Numbered from the stretch's first letter, positions 18,961-29,661 are shown. The stretch: 64,000 nucleotides of DNA from JAALLB01 sp965230715 (GCA_965230715.1 CBDDLK010000001.1:2046001-2110000); one strand, 5' to 3'. Notes: generated by a model not told the origin, from the letters alone. Translations and numbers: made by a program.

Positions 18961-21900
18961 TTACTCTGCAGCTTCGCCTTCGCTCATGTCAGTAAGCAGT
19001 GCTTCGGCATCTGCCATCTTCTGCTTTTCCTCGACGATCATGTCATCGCGCTGATTGGCAAGGCGGCGAATGCGGGACATCACGCCACCGGTACCTGCCG
19101 GGATCAGGCGACCCACAATCACGTTCTCTTTCAGACCTACCAGCGTGTCGGATTTTCCGGCAACTGACGCCTCGGTAAGAACACGCGTTGTTTCCTGGAA
19201 GGAAGCAGCGGAGATGAACGAGCGGGTTTGCAGGCTCGCCTTGGTGATACCCAGCAGCACCGGATCACCTTCGGCAGGCTTCTTGCCCTCTTCTTCCATG
19301 CGCTCATTGAGAATTTCCATCTCAATACGGTCCATTTGTTCGCCAACAATCAGACCGGTGTCGCCGGGTTCCGTGATCTCAACCTTCTGCAGCATCTGGC
19401 GAACAATCACCTCGATGTGCTTGTCGTTGATCACAACACCTTGCAGGCGGTAAACGTCCTGAATCTCGTTGACCAGATAGCTGGCCAGCGCCTCAACCCC
19501 GCGAATTGCAAGAATGTCGTGTGGAGCGGGATTGCCGTCGAGAATATAGTCACCCTTTTCAATCGGGTCACCGTCCTGCAAATGGAACGGCTTGCCTTTC
19601 GGGATCAGATATTCTGCCGGCTCCAGCGTTGAGTCGTTTGGTTCGATCGAAATCCGACGCTTGTTTTTGTAGTCGCGACCGTAACGGATGGTACCGTCTA
19701 TGGTTGCGATAACGGCATGGTCCTTCGGACGACGCGCTTCAAACAATTCCGCCACCCGTGGAAGACCACCGGTGATATCCTTGGTTTTAGCGCTTTCTGT
19801 TGGAATACGGGCAAGCACATCACCGGCCCTGACGGTTGCACCCGGTTCCACAGACAAGACCGCATCCACAGAAAGCTGGATACGGGCGTCGCCGCCGCGC
19901 TTGAGCTTGGCAATCTCGCCGTTCTTGTCCTTGATAACGATTGCTGGCTTGAGATCTGCGCCACGCGGGTTGGCACGCCAGTCAACGACAACACGCTTGG
20001 TGATGCCGGTTGATTCATCGGCGTTCTCCTGAACCGAAAGTCCATCGACCAGGTCTTCAAACTCAACCGTTCCATCAACCTCGGTCAGCATTGGGCGTGT
20101 ATAGGGATCCCATTCCGCCATACGCTGGCTTTGCTTGATGTTGTCACCTTCTGCAACCAGCAGGCGTGAACCGTAATTGACACGATGCGAAGCGCGCTCG
20201 ACACCTTTCTCATCCTCAATCACAACAGACATGTTACGACCCATGACAATCATGTTGCCTTCTGAATCCTTCGACATGTTTGCGTTCTTGATCTTCACGA
20301 TACCTTCGTAAGAAGCCTCAAGGAACGAGGAATCGACCACCTGTGCAGTACCGCCAATGTGGAATGTGCGCATGGTCAGCTGCGTGCCGGGTTCACCAAT
20401 CGACTGGGCAGCAATCACCCCGACCGCCTCGCCCATGTTCACCGGCGTACCACGTGCCAGGTCACGGCCATAACATGCCGCACAAACACCGGTTTGTGCT
20501 TCACAAGTCAAAGCGGAACGGATTTTCACCGTCTTGACGCCAGCTTCATCAACCTTCGGCAGGTCTTCCTCACTGATCAGATGGTTGATCGGCAGAACAG
20601 TCTCACCGGTTTCAGGATGCACAATCTCTTCGGCTGTCGTTCGGCCCAGAATACGCATTCCAAGGGAAGCGACTTCCTGACCGGCGTCCACGACGGCTTG
20701 CATGGTCAAACCTTCGGTCGTACCACAATCTTCCATTGTAATGATGCAATCCTGCGCAACGTCCACCAGGCGGCGGGTCAGGTAGCCGGAGTTGGCAGTT
20801 TTCAGCGCCGTGTCCGCCAGCCCCTTACGGGCACCGTGCGTGGAGTTGAAGTATTCCAACACGGTCAGACCTTCCTTGAAGTTCGAAATGATCGGGCTTT
20901 CGATGATTTCCCCTGACGGTTTGGCCATCAACCCGCGCATTCCGGCCAGCTGCTTCATCTGGGTCGGAGAACCACGCGCACCGGAGTGGCTCATCATGTA
21001 AATCGAGTTCATGGGTTCCTGACGCTTCGTGTCGTCGTCGAACTTCACCGCACGAATGCGATCCATCATTTCGTCGGCAACCTTGTCACCACACTTCGCC
21101 CAGGCATCAACGACCTTGTTGTACTTCTCGCCCTGTGTAATCAGGCCATCATTGTACTGTTGTTCATATTCCTTAGTCAGGGCCTGGGTATCGGTTACCA
21201 GATTTGCCTTGGTTTCAGGAATAACCATGTCGTCCTTACCGAAGGAAATTCCTGCGCGGCAGGCATGGCGGAAACCAAGGGTCATGATGCGGTCACAGAA
21301 AATGACCGTCTCTTTCTGACCGGAGTGACGATAAACCGTATCGATCATCTTGGAGATGTTCTTCTTGGTCATTTCGCGGTTCACAATATCGAAGCCGATT
21401 TTGTGGTTACGCGGAAGCAACTCGCCAAGGATCATGCGACCGGGTGTGGTTTCGTGAATCTTTGAGACAGCGTTCCCTTCTTCGTCAACCGTTTTGAAAC
21501 GGCCGCGAATCTTGGTGTGAAGTGTAACAACGCCTGTATCAAGCGCGTGCTGGATTTCACCCATGTCGGCGAAAGCCATCCCCTCACCCGGCTCGTTCTC
21601 GGCGACGATCGAGAGATAATAAAGCCCAAGTACCATATCTTGTGACGGCACAATGATTGGCTGACCGTTGGCCGGGTGCAGGATGTTGTTGGTAGACATC
21701 ATCAGAACACGTGCTTCAAGCTGCGATTCCAGCGAAAGCGGTACGTGCACCGCCATCTGGTCGCCATCGAAGTCGGCGTTGAAGGCAGAACAGACCAACG
21801 GATGAAGCTGAATGGCCTTGCCTTCGATCAGGACAGGTTCAAACGCCTGAATACCCAGGCGGTGAAGCGTTGGCGCCCGGTTCAACAGAACCGGATGTTC

Positions 21901-23157
21901 ACGGATCACTTCGTCGAGAATGTCCCAGACTTCAGGGCGTTCTTTTTCAACCAGTTTTTTCGCCTGTTTGACGGTGGATGAATACCCCTTTGCGTCAAGG
22001 CGTGCGTAAATAAACGGTTTGAACAGCTCAAGTGCCATTTTCTTGGGCAGTCCGCATTGGTGAAGCAGAAGCTCCGGACCGGTCACGATCACCGAACGAC
22101 CGGAATAGTCCACGCGCTTGCCGAGCAAGTTCTGGCGGAAACGGCCCTGCTTGCCTTTCAGCATGTCGGAGAGCGATTTCAAAGGACGTTTGTTGGCACC
22201 GGTAATGGTACGGCCACGACGGCCATTGTCGAAAAGTGCATCGACAGATTCCTGCAGCATCCGCTTTTCGTTGCGAATGATGATGTCGGGAGCCTTGAGT
22301 TCCACCAAGCGACGCAGTCGGTTGTTACGGTTGATCACACGGCGATAAAGGTCGTTCAGGTCAGAAGTGGCAAAACGACCACCATCCAACGGCACCAACG
22401 GACGCAAATCCGGCGGAATGACCGGAATGATCTTCATGATCATCCACTCGGGACGGTTGCCTGACTCGATAAACGCCTCAACCACTTTCAGGCGCTTTGT
22501 GATTTTCTTGATTTTCAGTTCAGAAGAGGTTTCCGCCAACTCGACCCGCAAATCGCCAGCGATTTTTTCAAGGTCCATGGAAGCGAGAACTTCATGAATG
22601 GCTTCCGCACCGATCATGGCAGTAAAACTGTCATCGCCATATTCGTCACAGGCATTCATGTATTCTTCTTCAGTCAGAAGCTGGTATTCCTGCAATGGTG
22701 TCAGACCGGGCTCGGTCACAACGAAGTTTTCGAAGTAAAGAACACGCTCCAAATCCTTCAATGTCATATCGAGCAACAGTCCGATGCGCGACGGCAGGGA
22801 TTTCAGGAACCAGATGTGGGCAACCGGCGCAGCAAGCTCAATGTGGCCCATGCGTTCGCGACGCACCCGTGAAAGCGTAACTTCAACACCGCACTTTTCA
22901 CAGATAATGCCCTTGTACTTCATGCGCTTGTACTTGCCGCAAAGACATTCATAGTCTTTCACAGGGCCAAAGATGCGGGCGCAGAACAGGCCGTCACGTT
23001 CCGGTTTGAATGTACGGTAGTTGATGGTTTCCGGCTTCTTGATCTCACCATAAGACCAGGAAAGAATTTTTTCCGGCGAGGCGATTGAAATCCTGATTGC
23101 ATCGAAGTTTTGCGATGCAGCCGGATTGTTAAAGAGGTTCATGACGTCGTGGTTCAT
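18961..23157 (-). CDS. rpoC: DNA-directed RNA polymerase beta-prime subunit
   Basis: The 1398-residue subunit starts MNHDVMNLFNNPAASQNFDA. The N-terminal zinc site CLCGKYKRMKYKGIICEKCG, the catalytic magnesium motif NADFDGDQM, the trigger-loop region and the second zinc cluster (CEAQTGVCAACYGRDLARG) are all present. A GGAAATGAG ribosome-binding site precedes the start. It follows rpoB by 127 bases and ends in a strong terminator. Confidence 0.99.
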   Translation of the reverse strand: MNHDVMNLFNNPAASQNFDAIRISIASPEKILSWSYGEIKKPETINYRTFKPERDGLFCARIFGPVKDYECLCGKYKRMKYKGIICEKCGVEVTLSRVRRERMGHIELAAPVAHIWFLKSLPSRIGLLLDMTLKDLERVLYFENFVVTEPGLTPLQEYQLLTEEEYMNACDEYGDDSFTAMIGAEAIHEVLASMDLEKIAGDLRVELAETSSELKIKKITKRLKVVEAFIESGNRPEWMIMKIIPVIPPDLRPLVPLDGGRFATSDLNDLYRRVINRNNRLRRLVELKAPDIIIRNEKRMLQESVDALFDNGRRGRTITGANKRPLKSLSDMLKGKQGRFRQNLLGKRVDYSGRSVIVTGPELLLHQCGLPKKMALELFKPFIYARLDAKGYSSTVKQAKKLVEKERPEVWDILDEVIREHPVLLNRAPTLHRLGIQAFEPVLIEGKAIQLHPLVCSAFNADFDGDQMAVHVPLSLESQLEARVLMMSTNNILHPANGQPIIVPSQDMVLGLYYLSIVAENEPGEGMAFADMGEIQHALDTGVVTLHTKIRGRFKTVDEEGNAVSKIHETTPGRMILGELLPRNHKIGFDIVNREMTKKNISKMIDTVYRHSGQKETVIFCDRIMTLGFRHACRAGISFGKDDMVIPETKANLVTDTQALTKEYEQQYNDGLITQGEKYNKVVDAWAKCGDKVADEMMDRIRAVKFDDDTKRQEPMNSIYMMSHSGARGSPTQMKQLAGMRGLMAKPSGEIIESPIISNFKEGLTVLEYFNSTHGARKGLADTALKTANSGYLTRRLVDVAQDCIITMEDCGTTEGLTMQAVVDAGQEVASLGMRILGRTTAEEIVHPETGETVLPINHLISEEDLPKVDEAGVKTVKIRSALTCEAQTGVCAACYGRDLARGTPVNMGEAVGVIAAQSIGEPGTQLTMRTFHIGGTAQVVDSSFLEASYEGIVKIKNANMSKDSEGNMIVMGRNMSVVIEDEKGVERASHRVNYGSRLLVAEGDNIKQSQRMAEWDPYTRPMLTEVDGTVEFEDLVDGLSVQENADESTGITKRVVVDWRANPRGADLKPAIVIKDKNGEIAKLKRGGDARIQLSVDAVLSVEPGATVRAGDVLARIPTESAKTKDITGGLPRVAELFEARRPKDHAVIATIDGTIRYGRDYKNKRRISIEPNDSTLEPAEYLIPKGKPFHLQDGDPIEKGDYILDGNPAPHDILAIRGVEALASYLVNEIQDVYRLQGVVINDKHIEVIVRQMLQKVEITEPGDTGLIVGEQMDRIEMEILNERMEEEGKKPAEGDPVLLGITKASLQTRSFISAASFQETTRVLTEASVAGKSDTLVGLKENVIVGRLIPAGTGGVMSRIRRLANQRDDMIVEEKQKMADAEALLTDMSEGEAAE

Positions 23158-23284
23158 GGTCTCATTTCCTTTGGGGCTTGCCCCTTTGCGGTCTCTTTAC
23201 GGCGTACTAACAAAAAGACCTAGAATTCAGTTCGCTTTTTACAACTTCAGCAGGGCGCGTTGAAGGCGCCCTGCCCTGAATGAT

Positions 23285-26200
23285 TTATTCTGCTGCGTCA
23301 GGCAGAAGGTCGTCTCCGCTATCGTCTTCGATCTCCTCGTCGACCGGAAGCTTGGTGTTCTCAAGGTCAACATTAAGACCAAGCGAACGCATTTCCTTGA
23401 CAAGAACGTTGAAACTTTCGGGGATACCGGCTTCGAACGTATCGTCACCACGGACAATCGCTTCATAGACTTTGGTACGACCGGCAACGTCGTCCGATTT
23501 GACCGTCAGCATTTCCTGCAAGGTATAGGCAGCGCCATAGGCTTCCAGCGCCCAGACCTCCATTTCACCGAAACGCTGTCCACCAAACTGGGCCTTGCCG
23601 CCAAGTGGCTGCTGGGTGACCAGTGAATATGGACCGATCGAACGGGCGTGGATCTTGTCGTCGACCAGATGGTGCAATTTGAGCATATAGATATAGCCCA
23701 TTGTCACCGGACGGTCGAACGCCTCGCCGGTCCTGCCATCATAGACGGTGGACTGGCCGGATGAGTGCAATCCCGCCTGCTCCAGCATATCGACAATGTC
23801 CCCTTCATGGGCACCATCGAATACCGGCGTCGCAATGGAAACGCCACGGGTCAATTGTTCGCCGAGACGGACCACTGACTCTTCATCGTAGTTTTTGACC
23901 GGCTCATTGCGATCATTGTCGCCAAATACAGTCTCCAACTCGCCGCGCAGCGGTTTGATGTCGCCGCCTTGCTTGTAGGCTTCCAGCAAATCGCCAATCT
24001 TGCGACCCATGCCCGCGCAGGCCCAACCCAAATGGGTTTCGAGAATCTGACCAACGTTCATGCGCGATGGAACACCCAATGGGTTCAACACGATGTCGGC
24101 ATGGGTACCATCTTCCAGGAACGGCATGTCCTCGACCGGCATGATGCGGGAAACCACACCCTTGTTGCCGTGACGGCCGGCCATCTTGTCGCCAGGTTGC
24201 AGCTTGCGCTTGACGGCAACGAAGACCTTGACCATTTTCATGACCCCGGGCATCAGCTCATCGCCACGCTGCAGTTTCTCAACCTTGTCCATAAAGCGTT
24301 GTTCCAGTTGAGACTTACTGTCGTCGTACTGGGCCTGGAGCGCTTCAAGTTCAGCCTGTTTTTTCTCATCGCCAAGCGCGAATTGCCACCAATGCGACCG
24401 TGGGTACTCGTCGAGCAACTCGTCGGTCACTTTCGCGCCTTTTTTGAACCCTTTCGGGCCGGCAACCGCTTCCTTGCCAATCAGCATTTCTGAAAGGCGA
24501 CCATAAACGTTACGGTCCAAAATGGACTGTTCGTCATCGCGGTCTTTTGACAGGGATTCGATCTCTTCACGCTCAATTGACTGGGCACGTTCGTCTTTTT
24601 CAATGCCGTGGCGATTGAAAACGCGGACTTCCACAACCGTTCCGAAATCGCCAGGTGGCATACGCAAAGACGTATCACGAACATCTGAGGCCTTCTCGCC
24701 GAAAATCGCCCGGAGCAGCTTCTCTTCCGGTGTCATCGGGCTTTCACCCTTTGGTGTGATTTTGCCGACCAAGATGTCGCCAGGCCCAACTTCGGCACCA
24801 ATATAGGTAATGCCGGCTTCATCGAGGTTTTTCAGTGCCTCTTCCGAAACATTGGGAATATCACGGGTGATTTCTTCGGGCCCAAGCTTTGTGTCACGCG
24901 CCATGACTTCGTATTCCTCGATATGGATCGAGGTGAAGACATCGTCGCGCACGATGCGCTCTGACAGAAGAATGGAATCTTCGTAGTTGTAGCCGTTCCA
25001 GGGCATGAATGCGACAAGCACATTGCGACCGAGTGCCAAATCGCCCAAATCGGTCGAAGGACCATCGGCAATGATATCACCCTTGGAAATCCGGTCACCA
25101 ACACGCACCAGCGGTCGCTGGTTGATGCAGGTAGACTGGTTGGAACGCTGGAACTTCTGCAGACGATAAATGTCAACACCCGGCCTTCCGGGATCAAGAT
25201 CCTCGGTTGCGCGGATCACGATACGTGTTGCATCCACCTGGTCCACAATACCGGTACGTCGCGAGCCGATCGCAGCGCCGGAGTCACGCGCCACAACCGA
25301 TTCCATTCCGGTGCCCACGTAAGGCGCTTCGGCACGAACCAGCGGTACTGCCTGACGCATCATGTTGGACCCCATCAACGCGCGGTTCGCATCGTCGTTT
25401 TCAAGGAATGGAATCAGGGACGAAGCTACAGAAACCAACTGCTTTGGAGAAACGTCCATCAACTCAACGTTCTCGCGAGGCACCATCATCACCTCGCCTG
25501 CCTTGCGGCAGGTAACGAACTCGTTGGCAAACTTGTTGCCGTCTTCCAAATTCGCGTTGGCTTGGGCCACGTTATAGCGGGCTTCTTCCATCGCAGACAG
25601 GTATACGACTTCGTCAGTGACCTTGGAATCAACAACCTTGCGATACGGGCTTTCGATAAAACCGTACTTGTTGACGCGTGCAAAAGTCGCCAGCGAGTTG
25701 ATCAAGCCAATGTTCGGACCTTCCGGTGTTTCAATCGGACAGATACGACCATAATGCGTCGGGTGAACGTCGCGCACCTCAAAGCCTGCACGTTCACGGG
25801 TCAAACCACCCGGTCCAAGAGCAGAAAGGCGGCGCTTGTGGGTGATCTCGGAAAGCGGGTTCGTCTGATCCATGAACTGTGACAATTGCGAAGACCCAAA
25901 GAACTCGCGAACCGCTGCAGCAGCAGGCTTGGCATTGATCAGGTCTTGCGGCATCACGGTATCAACCTCGATCGAAGACATGCGCTCCTTGATTGCCCGT
26001 TCCATGCGAAGCAGACCGATGCGGTACTGGTTTTCCATCAACTCACCAACCGAACGCACCCGCCGGTTGCCGAGGTTGTCGATGTCATCGATTTCGCCCT
26101 TGCCATCGCGCAAATCCACAAGGGTTTTGACGACTTCAAGAATGTCTTCGCGGCGCAGCACACGCACAGTGTCTTCCACATCCAGATCAAGACGAATGTT

Positions 26201-27448
26201 CATTTTCACCCGACCGACTGCGGAAAGATCGTAACGTTCGGAATCAAAGAACAATGACTGGAACATGGCCTCAGCCGTTTCCATGGTGGGCGGTTCGCCC
26301 GGGCGCATCACCCGGTAAATGTCAAACAATGCGTCCTGGCGAGACTCATTTTTGTCGACTGCAAGTGTGTTGCGGATATAGCCACCCACATTGACATAGT
26401 CGATGTTAAGAACCGGGAAGGTCTTGACCTTTGCCTCATCGAGAACTTCCAGCGATTTTTCGTCAATTTCATCACCTGCTTCCAGGTAAATCTCACCGGT
26501 TTTGGTGTTGACGATGTCCTCGGAAACGTAGCGGCCCATCAATTGCTCATTGGTGATACGCAGGTTCTTCAGACCGGCATCGGTCAACTGGCGAATGGTG
26601 CGGGCGGTGATTTTCTTGCCCATCTCCACAACAACTTCGCCGCTGTCGGCATCAACCAAATCAGTTTCGGCCTTGGTCCCCTTCATTGAGTCGCCATTGA
26701 ACGGGACTTTCCAGCCATCACCATCGCGGGTGACGTTGGATGACTCATAAAAGGTATCAAGAATTTCTTCCTGATCATAACCAAGTGCCATCAACAGAGA
26801 TGTTGCAGGAAGCTTGCGCCGGCGGTCGATGCGAGCATAAACAATATCCTTGGCGTCAAACTCAATATCGAGCCACGATCCGCGATAAGGGATCACGCGT
26901 GCGGCAAACAGCAATTTGCCGGATGAATGAGATTTGCCTTTGTCGTGATCGAAGAAAACGCCCGGCGACCGGTGCATCTGGGAAACAATCACGCGCTCTG
27001 TGCCGTTTACAATAAAGGTACCGTTGTTGGTCATGAGCGGCATGTCGCCCATGTACACTTCCTGTTCCTTGATGTCCTTGACAGATTTTGCGCCGGTATC
27101 TTCGTCAATATCAAACACGATCAACCGCAGGGTCACCTTGAGCGGCGCTGCATAAGTCATATCACGCTGCCGACATTCCTCGACATCATATTTCGGTGGA
27201 TCAAAATCGTAACGAACGAATTCGAGTTGCGAAGCACCGGAAAAATCCTTGATTGGAAAAACAGAGGTAAACACCGCTTGAAGACCCTCGTCATCAATGC
27301 GGCCACCTTCCGGTTCATCAACCATCAGGAATTGATCATATGATTGTTTTTGAACCTCAATCAGGTTCGGCATTTCAGCCACTTCGGTAATGTTACCGAA
27401 AAATTTTCTTACCCGTTTACGACCATTGAATACATGGTTTTGAGCCAT
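23285..27448 (-). CDS. rpoB: DNA-directed RNA polymerase beta subunit
   Basis: The 1387-residue subunit begins MAQNHVFNGRKRVRKFFGNI. The rifampicin-binding region reads GSSQLSQFMDQTNPLSEITH, then KRRLSALGPGGLTRERAGFE. This is the wild-type, rifampicin-sensitive pattern at the main resistance positions (D, H and S equivalents; L for the last). The C-terminus GGQRFGEMEVWALEAYGAAY, which interacts with beta-prime, is intact. Confidence 0.99.
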   Translation of the reverse strand: MAQNHVFNGRKRVRKFFGNITEVAEMPNLIEVQKQSYDQFLMVDEPEGGRIDDEGLQAVFTSVFPIKDFSGASQLEFVRYDFDPPKYDVEECRQRDMTYAAPLKVTLRLIVFDIDEDTGAKSVKDIKEQEVYMGDMPLMTNNGTFIVNGTERVIVSQMHRSPGVFFDHDKGKSHSSGKLLFAARVIPYRGSWLDIEFDAKDIVYARIDRRRKLPATSLLMALGYDQEEILDTFYESSNVTRDGDGWKVPFNGDSMKGTKAETDLVDADSGEVVVEMGKKITARTIRQLTDAGLKNLRITNEQLMGRYVSEDIVNTKTGEIYLEAGDEIDEKSLEVLDEAKVKTFPVLNIDYVNVGGYIRNTLAVDKNESRQDALFDIYRVMRPGEPPTMETAEAMFQSLFFDSERYDLSAVGRVKMNIRLDLDVEDTVRVLRREDILEVVKTLVDLRDGKGEIDDIDNLGNRRVRSVGELMENQYRIGLLRMERAIKERMSSIEVDTVMPQDLINAKPAAAAVREFFGSSQLSQFMDQTNPLSEITHKRRLSALGPGGLTRERAGFEVRDVHPTHYGRICPIETPEGPNIGLINSLATFARVNKYGFIESPYRKVVDSKVTDEVVYLSAMEEARYNVAQANANLEDGNKFANEFVTCRKAGEVMMVPRENVELMDVSPKQLVSVASSLIPFLENDDANRALMGSNMMRQAVPLVRAEAPYVGTGMESVVARDSGAAIGSRRTGIVDQVDATRIVIRATEDLDPGRPGVDIYRLQKFQRSNQSTCINQRPLVRVGDRISKGDIIADGPSTDLGDLALGRNVLVAFMPWNGYNYEDSILLSERIVRDDVFTSIHIEEYEVMARDTKLGPEEITRDIPNVSEEALKNLDEAGITYIGAEVGPGDILVGKITPKGESPMTPEEKLLRAIFGEKASDVRDTSLRMPPGDFGTVVEVRVFNRHGIEKDERAQSIEREEIESLSKDRDDEQSILDRNVYGRLSEMLIGKEAVAGPKGFKKGAKVTDELLDEYPRSHWWQFALGDEKKQAELEALQAQYDDSKSQLEQRFMDKVEKLQRGDELMPGVMKMVKVFVAVKRKLQPGDKMAGRHGNKGVVSRIMPVEDMPFLEDGTHADIVLNPLGVPSRMNVGQILETHLGWACAGMGRKIGDLLEAYKQGGDIKPLRGELETVFGDNDRNEPVKNYDEESVVRLGEQLTRGVSIATPVFDGAHEGDIVDMLEQAGLHSSGQSTVYDGRTGEAFDRPVTMGYIYMLKLHHLVDDKIHARSIGPYSLVTQQPLGGKAQFGGQRFGEMEVWALEAYGAAYTLQEMLTVKSDDVAGRTKVYEAIVRGDDTFEAGIPESFNVLVKEMRSLGLNVDLENTKLPVDEEIEDDSGDDLLPDAAE

Positions 27449-27676
27449 TCTCGCACCTTATGTCTTAAGCGGCAGCAACTCGCCGTGAATGGATTTTGAA
27501 ACCGCCCCCTCCGGGTTTCTTCATCCAGCCCGGCCAAGGACTGTCATTGCGTTGGTGGACCATGGGCATTTGGTCCGGACTTTGCCCTACTCGCGCTCTA
27601 CTGTATCCAAACCCATGCTGCCGGTTTGCCGATACACGCAGACCCCGGACGAATCCGAGGCCTATTTTCTTGGATT

Positions 27677-27700
27677 GCAACCCGCTAAAAACCGGGTCGC
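27677..27700 (-). other. Hairpin in the rplL-rpoB gap
   Basis: Minus-strand GCGACCCG (27693-27700) pairs with CGGGTTGC (27677-27684), including one G-U pair, around a loop of 8 bases (GTTTTTAG). It lies just downstream of rplL in a 260-base gap. In enterobacteria this position holds a partial terminator and an RNase III site that set the rplL:rpoB ratio. There is no T run here, so only a processing or attenuation role can be suggested. The rest of the gap shows nothing that I recognise. Confidence 0.4.
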
Positions 27701-27708
27701 AAACTGGA

Positions 27709-28092
27709 TTACTTGAGCTCGACCTTCGCGCCAGCAGCTTCAAGTTTTTCCTTGATTTCTTCGGCTTCAGCTTTCGCTGCACCTTCCTTGACAGGCTTGG
27801 GCGCACCTTCAACAAGATCCTTGGCTTCTTTCAGGCCAAGACCTGTGATGCCACGCACCTCCTTGATGACGTTGATTTTTGAAGCACCTGCCTCAGTCAG
27901 AATGACGTCAAACTCGTCTTTCTCTTCAGCAGCCGCACCAGCATCACCGCCAGCAGCGCCAGGCATTGCAGCAACTGCAACAGGTGCAGCGGCAGAAACG
28001 CCCCATTTGTCTTCGAGCAGTTTTGAAAGCTCTGCAGCTTCCAGAACAGTCAGGTTTGAAAGGTCTTCAACGATCTTTTCTAGATCAGCCAT
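27709..28092 (-). CDS. rplL: 50S ribosomal protein L7/L12
   Basis: The 127-residue acidic stalk protein has an N-terminal dimerisation domain (IVEDLSNLTVLEAAELSKLL), an alanine/glycine-rich hinge (AAMPGAAGGDAGAAAEE) and the C-terminal factor-binding domain (EVRGITGLGLKEAKDLVEG). It recruits EF-G and EF-Tu to the ribosome. It is 49 bases downstream of rplJ. Confidence 0.98.
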   Translation of the reverse strand: MADLEKIVEDLSNLTVLEAAELSKLLEDKWGVSAAAPVAVAAMPGAAGGDAGAAAEEKDEFDVILTEAGASKINVIKEVRGITGLGLKEAKDLVEGAPKPVKEGAAKAEAEEIKEKLEAAGAKVELK

Positions 28093-28141
28093 TTTAAAGT
28101 TCCTTTTGGTTTCAGTTCAAAAATTGAGAATGCGATAACCG

Positions 28142-28660
28142 TTATGCAGCCTCGTCTTTGGCACCATATGCCCCAAACACACGCGCAAGCTGACCTGCAG
28201 GTGCGTTGACCACTTGTGCAATCTTGCCGGCAGGTGCTTGAAGCAACCCGACAAGTTTGCCGCGCAGTTCGTCCAGGGATGGCATACTGGCAAGTGCTTT
28301 CACACCATCCTGGTCGAGGTTGGTTGGACCCATTGCACCACCAACAATTACGAGTTTCTCGTTTTGCTTGGCGTAATCAACGGCCACTTTTGGCGCTGTC
28401 ACAGGATCGTCTGAGTAGCAAATCAGTGTTTGCCCCTGGAACAAATCCTTGATGTGTTCAGCTTCGGTACCTTCAAGAGCGAGTTTTACAAGGCGGTTTT
28501 TCGCGACTTTGACAGTGCCACCGGCTTCACGCATTTTTGAACGAAACTCGCTCATCTCTGCGACGGTGATACCGGAATAGTGTGCAACAACCACAGCGCC
28601 CGCGCCCGAAAGCGTTTCGTTCATGGAAGCTACAAACTCACGTTTTTCCGCTCTTTCCAC
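28142..28660 (-). CDS. rplJ: 50S ribosomal protein L10 (GTG start)
   Basis: The 172-residue protein starts at a GTG codon (ERAEKREFVASMNETLSGAG follows the initiator) with GGAGAGAG 7 bases upstream. This gives the normal family length. A longer reading from upstream ATG codons would run through the structured leader and has no homology character. L10 anchors the L7/L12 dimers to the 23S rRNA. The complex usually represses its own mRNA through the leader. Confidence 0.96.
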   Translation of the reverse strand: MERAEKREFVASMNETLSGAGAVVVAHYSGITVAEMSEFRSKMREAGGTVKVAKNRLVKLALEGTEAEHIKDLFQGQTLICYSDDPVTAPKVAVDYAKQNEKLVIVGGAMGPTNLDQDGVKALASMPSLDELRGKLVGLLQAPAGKIAQVVNAPAGQLARVFGAYGAKDEAA

Positions 28661-28860
28661 AGTCTCTCTCCAATTGGAAAACCCATACAGGTCTTCCGGT
28701 TCACGTTTGCCGGAACGGAGCAACAGAACTTGCCCAAACCGACGGTTAAGTCCTGTCCCAGGCCGAAACATGAAGCGAACTTCATTCGGCATGGCAAACG
28801 AGCTTGAACTGAAATCTGCGGTAACACACCGTTACTGCAATATTTCGTTCCAACTCCCAT
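28661..28860 (-). promoter_or_regulatory. Putative L10-type autoregulatory leader of rplJ-rplL
   Basis: About 300 bases separate rplA from the rplJ start. The part next to rplJ contains several complementary segments (for example TTGCAGTAACGG...CCGCAG). This position is where the L10(L12)4 complex binds and represses translation in many bacteria. The assignment rests on position and potential structure; a covariance-model search for the L10 leader would decide it. Confidence 0.4.
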
Positions 28861-28912
28861 CTATTGCAGGAAGAATTAAGACCAACCGGTCTCCTGCAGT
28901 CTCGGACAGGGT

Positions 28913-28935
28913 GCTTCGGACAAATTGTCCGAAGC
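28913..28935. repeat. Perfect 10-bp inverted repeat in rplA-rplJ gap
   Basis: GCTTCGGACA (28913-28922) and TGTCCGAAGC (28926-28935) flank AAT, forming a strong hairpin. A second GGGCCC-based hairpin follows at about 28943-28961, next to the rplA stop. Neither has a T run on the minus strand, so processing or mRNA stabilisation fits better than termination. Confidence 0.55.
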
Positions 28936-28968
28936 GCATCCAGGGCCCGAAATGGGCCCAGGAATTCT

Positions 28969-29661
28969 TTAAGCCTCCACTAGCGATGCGGGATCGATTT
29001 TCACGCCCGGACCCATGGTGGAAGAAATTGCAATACGTTTTACAAAGGTGCCTTTTGCACCGGACGGTTTTGCTTTCTGGACCGCATCGGCAAACGCACG
29101 GATGTTTTCCTCAAGCTTGGCGCCATCAAAAGATGCCTTGCCAACGCCTGCATGGATAATGCCGGCCTTCTCAACGCGGAAATCAACAGCACCGCCTTTT
29201 GCAGCGTTTACCGCAGCTGTAACGTCCGGGGTCACGGTTCCGGTTTTGGGGTTGGGCATCAGGTTACGCGGCCCCAAAACCTTGCCGAGACGACCGACGA
29301 GCGGCATCATGTCTGGCGTAGCAATACAGCGGTCAAAATTGATCTCGCCTTTGTTGATGGTCTCCATCAAATCCTCAGCACCGACAATGTCTGCGCCAGC
29401 TGCCTTGGCCTCCTCGGCCTTGGCATCTTTTGCAAACACCGCAACACGGACCTTACGGCCCGTTCCGTTTGGCAGATTGACCACCCCGCGAACCATTTGG
29501 TCTGCGTGCCGCGGATCAACACCAAGATTCATCGCAACTTCAATGGTTTCATCGAATTTGGCGGTCGCGCGCTCCTTGACGAAACCAACAGCTTCGGAAA
29601 GTGTATAGAGCTTGTCGCGATCAATTCCCTCACGGGCGCTTTTGGTACGTTTTCCAACCAT
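28969..29661 (-). CDS. rplA: 50S ribosomal protein L1
   Basis: The 230-residue protein of the mobile L1 stalk starts MVGKRTKSAREGIDRDKLYT. It has the signature GDAKAEEAKAAGADIVGAED-type domain II and LGPRNLMPNPKTGTVTPDV. L1 directs E-site tRNA release and in many bacteria represses rplK-rplA translation. Only 2 bases separate it from rplK. Confidence 0.97.
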   Translation of the reverse strand: MVGKRTKSAREGIDRDKLYTLSEAVGFVKERATAKFDETIEVAMNLGVDPRHADQMVRGVVNLPNGTGRKVRVAVFAKDAKAEEAKAAGADIVGAEDLMETINKGEINFDRCIATPDMMPLVGRLGKVLGPRNLMPNPKTGTVTPDVTAAVNAAKGGAVDFRVEKAGIIHAGVGKASFDGAKLEENIRAFADAVQKAKPSGAKGTFVKRIAISSTMGPGVKIDPASLVEA

